Shown here: piece after piece, positions 1 to 6,435 of the stretch
Layout: each line of letters begins with the position of its first letter
Numbering within the stretch: position 1 is the stretch's first letter
DNA from: Paracoccaceae bacterium
GTDB taxonomy: Bacteria > Pseudomonadota > Alphaproteobacteria > Rhodobacterales > Rhodobacteraceae
Assembly (NCBI GenBank): GCA_026982515.1
Contig: JALSGY010000022.1
Location: 1-6,435 of the forward strand
Direction: 5' to 3'
Length of the DNA: 6,435 nucleotides
Notes under the pieces: generated by a model
What the model was told of the DNA's origin: nothing
Databases searched by the model: none
The model's input: the letters and a program-made list of their open reading frames with translations, nothing else
Program-made: the position numbers and the translations under genes

Positions 1-77
1 CCGCTCAGGGTGATTTCTGCCATCGCCGCGCTGCCCACGAAGGTCAGGGCGGAAGTCATGAGGATGAGTTTTTTCAT
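1..77 (-). CDS. N-terminus of a secreted outer-membrane protein, probably a porin (partial)
   Basis: Only the first 25 codons are in the window, and the gene runs off the left edge. They encode a textbook Sec signal peptide: MKK, a hydrophobic core (LILMTSALTFVGSA) and a signal peptidase I site after AMA at residues 18-20. The mature protein would begin EITLSG. A mature start of E-[IV]-T-L-S-G after such a leader is typical of Rhodobacterales general porins, which form trimeric beta-barrels in the outer membrane; that family assignment is inferred from these few residues. The ATG start is supported by a GAGGGA ribosome binding site five bases upstream (83-88, minus strand). The gene is divergent from the DUF3576 lipoprotein. 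Another outer-membrane or periplasmic protein with a similar leader is possible. Confidence 0.6.
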   Translation of the reverse strand, partial: MKKLILMTSALTFVGSAAMAEITLS

Positions 78-82
78 CGTGA

Positions 83-88
83 TCCCTC
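83..88 (-). promoter_or_regulatory. Ribosome binding site of the porin-like gene
   Basis: On the minus strand this reads GAGGGA, five bases before the ATG at 77-75. It fits the anti-Shine-Dalgarno sequence well and fixes the start of the leader peptide. I found no convincing promoter for this gene in the following 150 bases. Confidence 0.6.
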
Positions 89-255
89 AAAGTTTACATG
101 ATTGCGCTCACCCCGGCCTTTCCGGACTAAGCAGATGGACATTTCTCTGAACTTTCGGCCTGCCGATTTCAAGCAACCGGCGCGGTGTCGCCGCAATGTC
201 TGCGGGGATGGTGCAGCAAAGCCACAGTTGGCGCGGGGGCGGTTTGCGAAATTTC

Positions 256-282
256 TTGTTAGAGCTTTTTCAAGCCGATACT
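256..282 (+). promoter_or_regulatory. Possible sigma-70-type promoter for the DUF3576 lipoprotein gene
   Basis: TTGTTA (256-261) resembles a -35 box and GATACT (277-282) a -10 box, four of six consensus bases each. The spacer is 15 bp, shorter than ideal. Reading TACTAC (279-284) as the -10 gives a 17-bp spacer but a weaker match. This A+T-richer island (roughly 243-283) stands out from the GC-rich surroundings. It would start transcription near 290, about 30 bases before the start codon. The 8-bp palindrome GAAATTTC (248-255) adjoins the -35 box and could be an operator, but nothing else supports that. This is a weak motif match only. The rest of the divergent spacer (78-320) shows no RNA gene or ORF I can support. 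Confidence 0.25.
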
Positions 283-305
283 ACGCCAGCAAGAGGTCCA
301 ATTGC

Positions 306-312
306 GGGAGGG
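306..312 (+). promoter_or_regulatory. Ribosome binding site of the DUF3576 lipoprotein gene
   Basis: GGGAGGG lies eight bases before the ATG at 321. It decides the start in favour of 321, over the open frame that continues upstream to 102 and over the internal ATG at 351. Confidence 0.7.
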
Positions 313-320
313 TTGCCCAG

Positions 321-881
321 ATGCCGTCTTACCGATTCCCGGTGAATGCAATGCTGCTGTCTGCGGCGCTGGTCCTGGCGGGCTGCGCCGGGCAGGGCAG
401 CGGGATCGGCTCGCTTGGCGGGCTGTTCGGTGGTGGCGGCAAGGCCGCCGTCGCCCCGGCCGAGGACGTGCTGCCCGAGGGCGCCACTGCCGGCACGCCG
501 CCGTCGCTGGAGGAGAGCACCGCCATTCGTCCGTCGCCGCGGCGCGGGCTGTTCGGGCGCAAGGCCGCGGCAGGCCCCGTTACCACGATCCAGGTGAACA
601 GGTATATCTGGTCGGCGGCGCTTGATGTGCTCGGTTTCCTGCCGGTGCAGTCGGCCGATCCCTTTACCGGCGTGATCGTGACCGGCTACGGCACGCCGCC
701 GGGCGGGGGGCGGGCCTACCGGGCCACGATTTTCATCCAGGACGCGGCGCTGGATGCGCGTTCGCTGAAGGTGGTTCTGTACACCCGCTCCGGCCCGGCC
801 GGCGCGGAAACGGTGCGCGCCATCGAGGATGCGATACTTGCCCGCGCCCGCCAGTTGCGGATTGCCGAGCGCGGCCGCTAG
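321..881 (+). CDS. DUF3576-type outer-membrane lipoprotein
   Basis: The protein has 186 residues. It begins with a short basic n-region and a hydrophobic segment ending in a lipobox, LAGC, with the lipidated cysteine at residue 22, so it should be processed by signal peptidase II and anchored in a membrane from the periplasmic side. A glycine-rich, low-complexity linker follows (about residues 24-75, including LGGLFGGGG). The C-terminal globular part (about 85-186) carries YIWSAALDVLGFLPVQSADPFTG and a strand-turn-strand pattern, which I recognise as the DUF3576 family of alphaproteobacteria. The function is unknown. The start at 321 gives the lipoprotein signal and has a good ribosome binding site; the upstream open extension has neither. 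In related genomes this family commonly precedes leuS, as here. A terminator follows 44 bases after the stop, so it may be transcribed alone. Confidence 0.85.
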   Translation: MPSYRFPVNAMLLSAALVLAGCAGQGSGIGSLGGLFGGGGKAAVAPAEDVLPEGATAGTPPSLEESTAIRPSPRRGLFGRKAAAGPVTTIQVNRYIWSAALDVLGFLPVQSADPFTGVIVTGYGTPPGGGRAYRATIFIQDAALDARSLKVVLYTRSGPAGAETVRAIEDAILARARQLRIAERGR

Positions 882-924
882 GGACTGCGCTCTGGACCCT
901 CGATTCGAGCTTGGGTATCACGGG

Positions 925-951
925 CGCCGGGCAGATTGCCCGGCGTTTTTT
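925..951 (+). terminator. Intrinsic terminator between the DUF3576 gene and leuS
   Basis: A perfect 9-bp inverted repeat, CGCCGGGCA (925-933) and TGCCCGGCG (937-945), with a 3-base loop, is followed directly by six T residues (946-951). That is a complete Rho-independent terminator on the plus strand. It ends only five bases before the AAGGAG ribosome binding site of leuS. It most simply ends the DUF3576 transcript, but it could also act as a leaky attenuator for leuS. Confidence 0.85.
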
Positions 952-955
952 CACC

Positions 956-961
956 AAGGAG
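956..961 (+). promoter_or_regulatory. Ribosome binding site of leuS
   Basis: AAGGAG sits six bases before the ATG at 968. It selects this start over the in-frame TTG at 911, which would place the terminator hairpin inside the coding sequence. Confidence 0.8.
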
Positions 962-967
962 CAGCAC

Positions 968-3509
<2,542 letters not shown>

Positions 3510-3523
<14 letters not shown>

Positions 3524-4037
3524 GGGCGATCGCCGCCTGGCTCTGGCCGGGCTGCTGGCTCTGGCCGGGTGCGGCTTCACCCCCGCACTGGCCCCCGGCG
3601 GCCCTGCGGCCGGCCTTGACGCGGGGGTGGAGGTGGACCCGCCCGAAAACCGCAACGAGTTCGACCTTGTGCGCCAGCTGGAAAGGCGCCTCGGCCGCTC
3701 CTCGGGCCCGCGCTACCGGCTCTCCTATCAGCTCGATACCCGCAAGGACGGGGTTGGCGTCACCCCCCGGCAGGAGCTCATCCGCTACAACCTCATCGGC
3801 CAGCTGCGCTACGCCCTGCATGACCTGCGTAGCGGAGAGATCGTCACCTCCGGTCGCGTCGAATCCTTCACCGGCTATTCCGTGGGCGCGGTGGATACCT
3901 TTGCCGTCCCGCCCAGCACCAACGCGACCATCGCCACCCTGGCGGCCGAGCGTGACGCCTACGCGCGACTGATGGTGATCCTGGCAGATCTGGTCGTCTC
4001 TCGGCTGATCGCCACTTCCGCGGACTGGGCGGGATGA
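3510..4037 (+). CDS. lptE: LPS-assembly lipoprotein LptE
   Basis: LptE plugs and stabilises the LptD beta-barrel, which inserts lipopolysaccharide into the outer leaflet of the outer membrane. The 175-residue product has a basic start (MSSFRGDRR), a hydrophobic LALAGLLALAGC stretch and the lipidated cysteine at residue 21, followed by GFTPAL. The GCGFTP sequence right after the lipobox is the usual mark of LptE. The rest has the alternating strand and helix pattern of the family, including RYRLSYQLD, a central LIGQLRYALHDL and a C-terminal helix ending LVVSRLIAT. The ATG at 3510 overlaps the end of leuS by 14 bases and has AGGA (3500-3503) six bases upstream. The position between leuS and holA agrees with the family's normal place. 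Its stop overlaps the holA start as ATGA. Confidence 0.9.
3537..3572 (+). repeat. 18-bp tandem repeat coding for the lptE signal peptide core
   Basis: The 15-mer CTGGCTCTGGCCGGG occurs at 3537-3551 and again at 3555-3569, an exact 18-bp period. In frame it encodes LALAGL then LALAGC (residues 10-15 and 16-21), so the second copy provides the lipobox. It looks like an in-frame six-codon duplication. Confidence 0.8.
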
Positions 4038-5056
4038 AGCTTTCCGGCAAGGCCGCCGCCGCCTATCCGGCACGCCCGGATCCATCTTCTGCCGGCCTGC
4101 TGATTCATGGGGCCGATGCCATGCGGGTGGCGCTCAAGCGCCAGCAGGTGATTGCCGCCCTGATCGGCCCGAAGGGCGAAGAGGAGATGCGCCTCACCCG
4201 TCTGCCGGCCAGCGCGTTGCGCAAGGACAGGGCCGCGCTGATCGATGCGGTCAAGGCCCGGGGCTTCTTTCCCGGTCTGCGCGTGGTCTTCGTCGAGGAG
4301 GCCGGCGACGGGCTGGCAGAAACCATTGGCGCGGCTCTGCGCGACTGGCAGCCGGAAGATGCCCGGATCATCGTGACGGCGGGGGCTCTTCCGGCGCGTT
4401 CGCCCCTGCGCAAGCTGTTCGAGACCCACCCCGACGCCCATGCCCTGCCTGTCTACGACGATCCGCCGGGCCGCGACGAGATCGAGGCCGAACTGGTCCG
4501 GGCCGGGCTGAAACAGGTGGACAGCGCCGCAATGCAGGACATCGTCGCTCTCTCGCGCGAGCTGGACCCGGGCGATTTTCGCCTCACGCTCGAAAAGCTG
4601 GCGCTCTACAAGCTGGGGGATGCCACGCCGGTTACCTGCGCGGAAGTGCTGGCGTGTGCGCCCTCCACCATCGAGGCGGCAATGGACGATGTCCTGCATT
4701 GCGTGGCCGAGGCACGCGAGGCCGACATCGGCCCCCTGGTGCGCCGGCTGGAAGGGCAGGGCGTGCAGCCGGTGGCCCTGTGCATCGGCGCCACCCGCCA
4801 TTTCCGTGTCCTGCACATGGCGGCTTCGCATCCCGATGGCATCGCTGCCGGGATCGCCCGGGTGCGCCCTCCCGTCTTCGGCCCGCGCCGCGAGCGCATG
4901 GAACGACAGGCACGCCAATGGGGCGTGGGACGGCTGGAAAGGGCATTGCAGATGCTCGTCGAGACCGATCTGGCGCTGCGCTCGTCGGCCCGGGCGCCGC
5001 AGATGGCGGTCATCGAGCGCACATTGATACGGCTGGCCATGATGGGGAGGCGCTGA
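4034..5056 (+). CDS. holA: DNA polymerase III, delta subunit (clamp-loader wrench)
   Basis: The delta subunit is the part of the clamp loader that opens the beta sliding clamp for loading on primed DNA. The product has 340 residues, close to the 343 of E. coli HolA, and no functional Walker motifs, as expected for delta. An N-terminal AAA-like domain includes GLLIHGADAMRV (21-32) and RVVFVEEAGDGL, preceded by FFPG; the pair F78-F79 lies where E. coli has the clamp-wedging L73-F74, an inferred equivalence. The C-terminal collar domain has IGATRHFRVLHM, RPPVFGPRRERMERQ and the conserved ETDLALRSS. The ATG overlaps the lptE stop as ATGA and has only a poor GGGCGGG upstream, so translation is probably coupled to lptE. 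The stop is two bases before the GST start codon. Confidence 0.93.
   Translation: MKLSGKAAAAYPARPDPSSAGLLIHGADAMRVALKRQQVIAALIGPKGEEEMRLTRLPASALRKDRAALIDAVKARGFFPGLRVVFVEEAGDGLAETIGAALRDWQPEDARIIVTAGALPARSPLRKLFETHPDAHALPVYDDPPGRDEIEAELVRAGLKQVDSAAMQDIVALSRELDPGDFRLTLEKLALYKLGDATPVTCAEVLACAPSTIEAAMDDVLHCVAEAREADIGPLVRRLEGQGVQPVALCIGATRHFRVLHMAASHPDGIAAGIARVRPPVFGPRRERMERQARQWGVGRLERALQMLVETDLALRSSARAPQMAVIERTLIRLAMMGRR
5044..5050 (+). promoter_or_regulatory. Ribosome binding site of the GST-like gene
   Basis: GGGGAGG, inside the last codons of holA, stands eight bases before the ATG at 5059. It supports that start over the open frame that continues upstream through holA to 4654. Confidence 0.7.
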
Positions 5057-5058
5057 AA

Positions 5059-5643
5059 ATGTACAGGATCATCGGAAACAGGCGTTCGCGTACCACGCGC
5101 GTCTACTGGCTGCTCGAAGAGCTGGGGGTGGCCTACGAGCGCATCTCGGCCAGACCCCATGCACAGGAAGTGACGCGGCTCAACCCCTCGGGCAAGATAC
5201 CCGTGCTGCTTTGTGGAGAGGCAGCGATCACCGATTCGACCGCCATCATGACCTGGCTTGCCGATCGTCACGGCGGGCTTGCCTTTCCCTGCGGCAGCCT
5301 GGAGCGCGCCCGGCAGGATTCGCACACCCAGTTCCTGCTGGACGAATTCGATGCCTGCCTGTGGATGGCGGCGCGCCACACCGCCTACCTGCCCGAAGAG
5401 CACCGCGTGCCCGCGGTGGTGGACAGCCTGAAATGGGAATTCGCACGCAGCCAGGAGCGCTTTGCCGAAAGGCTGGGCGAGGGCCCCTTCCTGATGGGCG
5501 AGAAGATGACGATCGCCGATATCATCGCCGCCCATTGCGGGCGCTGGGCGATGAGTGCCGGTTTCCCGGTGGAGGACGTGCTGAAGGCATACACCGAGCG
5601 GCTCACCGCGCGGGAGGCCTTCGCCCGGGCGCTCAGGCCCTGA
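5059..5643 (+). CDS. Glutathione S-transferase family protein
   Basis: The product has 194 residues with the two-domain GST layout. The N-terminal thioredoxin-like domain (about 1-75) begins MYRIIGNRRSRTTRVYWLLEEL, where Ser10 is the likely glutathione-activating residue. It contains the cis-proline motif LNPSGKIPVL (Pro48) and the D59-S60 pair that usually binds the gamma-glutamyl group. The C-terminal helical domain (about 85-194) contains the N-capping box TIAD (151-154) in MTIADIIAAHC, a structural hallmark of the fold. Known relatives conjugate or reduce electrophiles with glutathione in the cytoplasm; the actual substrate cannot be told from sequence. It starts two bases after the holA stop, so it is probably the last gene of the leuS operon. 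Its 3' end overlaps the convergent flavoprotein gene by 11 bases. At slightly under 200 residues it is on the short side for a GST, but neither end appears truncated. Confidence 0.88.
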   Translation: MYRIIGNRRSRTTRVYWLLEELGVAYERISARPHAQEVTRLNPSGKIPVLLCGEAAITDSTAIMTWLADRHGGLAFPCGSLERARQDSHTQFLLDEFDACLWMAARHTAYLPEEHRVPAVVDSLKWEFARSQERFAERLGEGPFLMGEKMTIADIIAAHCGRWAMSAGFPVEDVLKAYTERLTAREAFARALRP

Positions 5644-6435
5644 GCCAGGCCGCGGCCCCTTCGCCGGCCTGCCATCCGGTGGCAAGGCAGCCCGTCAGCA
5701 GGTAGCCGCCCGTGGGCGCCTCCCAGTCCAGCATCTCGCCGGCAACGAACACCCCGGGCAGGTCGCGCAGCATCAGTGAGTCGTCCACCGCGCCCCAGGA
5801 TACGCCGCCGGCCGTGGAAATCGCCTCCGCCAGGGGCGCGGGCCCCTCGTGGCGCACCGGCAACGCCTTGAGCAGGCCGGGCAGGCGGTCAGGCTCCGGG
5901 CGGGGGCCGGCAAATTCCATCAACAGCGCCAGCTTGGCCGCATCCAGCCTCAGAGCCTTGCGCAGATGATTCGTCAGGCTGGCCTTGCCGCGCGGCCGGG
6001 CCAGCGCGGTTTCAACGCGTGCCAGGGACCACTCCGGCAGCAGGTCGAGCACCAGGGGCGCGCCGTCGCGCACCGCCGCAAAGACGGCATAGATGCCGCC
6101 GCCCTCCAGCCCGTTTTTCGAGATCACGAACTCGCCGCGGCTGCGGGCCCTGCCCGCCGTCAGCCGGACATTCTTGACCGGGCGGCCGAAATGTTTGCTC
6201 ATGTGCGCGGACCAGGCCACCCGCAGTCCGGCATTTGCGGGCCGCAACGGGGCCACCTTGATGCCGCGGGCCTGCAGCCAGGGCACCCAGGCACCGGTGG
6301 AGCCCAGCCGCGGCCAGCTTGCCCCGCCCAGCGCCAGCACGGCCGCCCGAGGGTGCAGCCGCACCGTTCCCCCGGGCGTGTCGAACACGAAGGGCCCCGC
6401 TTCCCAGCCCTGCCACAGCCAGCGGGTCCGCAGCT
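5633..6435 (-). CDS. HI0933-like flavoprotein, TIGR03862 (PP_4765) type, N-terminus outside window
   Basis: About 267 C-terminal residues are present, read leftward from the window edge with no start codon needed inside. The family is normally around 400 residues, so roughly 130 residues, including the N-terminal dinucleotide-binding GxGxxG, are missing only because the window ends. Visible marks are VLALGGASWPRLGSTG, the ISKNGLEGGGIYAV segment, STAGGVSWGAVDDSLML, and the C-terminal FAD-contacting GEMLDWEAPTGGYLLTGCLATG. These match the HI0933/BaiN-like NAD(P)/FAD oxidoreductase fold, and more closely the uncharacterised TIGR03862 branch. The reaction is unknown. A GTG at 6388 could be mistaken for a start, but the frame and family similarity continue upstream of it (WLWQGWEAGPF). 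It converges on the GST gene with an 11-bp overlap of the coding ends, and no terminator hairpin is evident there. Confidence 0.87.
   Translation of the reverse strand, partial: LRTRWLWQGWEAGPFVFDTPGGTVRLHPRAAVLALGGASWPRLGSTGAWVPWLQARGIKVAPLRPANAGLRVAWSAHMSKHFGRPVKNVRLTAGRARSRGEFVISKNGLEGGGIYAVFAAVRDGAPLVLDLLPEWSLARVETALARPRGKASLTNHLRKALRLDAAKLALLMEFAGPRPEPDRLPGLLKALPVRHEGPAPLAEAISTAGGVSWGAVDDSLMLRDLPGVFVAGEMLDWEAPTGGYLLTGCLATGWQAGEGAAAWLRA

Noticed and set aside
181..245. Possible riboswitch or structured RNA in the divergent spacer, prompted by the small inverted repeat CCGCA (191-195) / TGCGG (201-205) and a cobalamin-like stretch
   Set aside because: The stem has only five pairs, and the conserved boxes of a cobalamin riboswitch are not present.
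102..320. Upstream in-frame extension of the DUF3576 gene from a TTG at 102
   Set aside because: It has no ribosome binding site, would hide the lipoprotein signal inside the protein, and does not look like a signal peptide. The ATG at 321 has GGGAGGG eight bases before it.
882..924. Leader peptide with leucine codons before the leuS terminator
   Set aside because: CTC, CTC and TTG codons occur in one frame, but there is no ATG or GTG start with a ribosome binding site, so a classical attenuator peptide is not supported.
911..967. Longer leuS start at TTG 911
   Set aside because: The extra 19 residues would include the terminator hairpin and are not part of the LeuRS family N-terminus. ATG 968 has AAGGAG at the right distance.
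4654..5058. Open frame in the GST reading frame extending upstream through holA
   Set aside because: It lies within holA in another frame, has Arg/Gly/Ala-rich composition with no domain, and the GST fold starts exactly at 5059.
3959..5685. Long minus-strand open frames opposite holA and the GST gene
   Set aside because: They are shadows of high-GC coding sequence; the plus strand carries recognisable HolA and GST motifs and neat gene junctions.

Overview
This is a GC-rich window with the gene order, codon use and protein signatures of an alphaproteobacterium, most likely Rhodobacterales. The pointers are a porin-type signal peptide followed by EITLSG, a DUF3576-type lipoprotein next to leuS, and the chain leuS-lptE-holA. 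It is a chromosomal housekeeping region. I see no mobile element, CRISPR array, tRNA or rRNA, and no sign of a new defence or biosynthetic system.

Layout. Bases 1-77 (minus strand) hold the first codons of an exported protein, probably a porin, running out of the window. A 243-bp divergent intergenic region (78-320) follows. A DUF3576-type lipoprotein is at 321-881 (+). A strong intrinsic terminator (925-951) stands just before the leuS ribosome binding site. Then comes a tightly packed plus-strand group: leuS (968-3523, leucyl-tRNA synthetase), lptE (3510-4037, LPS-assembly lipoprotein, overlapping leuS by 14 nt), holA (4034-5056, DNA polymerase III delta subunit, ATGA overlap with lptE) and a small glutathione S-transferase-like gene (5059-5643). 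A minus-strand HI0933/TIGR03862-type flavoprotein (5633 to beyond 6435) meets the GST gene tail to tail with an 11-bp overlap. Its N-terminal part lies outside the window.

How the genes relate. leuS, lptE, holA and the GST gene look like one transcription unit joined by overlapping or near-touching starts and stops. It mixes translation, outer-membrane assembly and replication functions, so it is held together by co-expression and not by a shared pathway. Two lipoprotein genes (DUF3576 and lptE) flank leuS. The most interesting local details are the terminator placed 16 nt before the leuS start codon, which leaves no room for a usual promoter downstream of it, and an in-frame 18-bp tandem repeat inside the lptE signal peptide.
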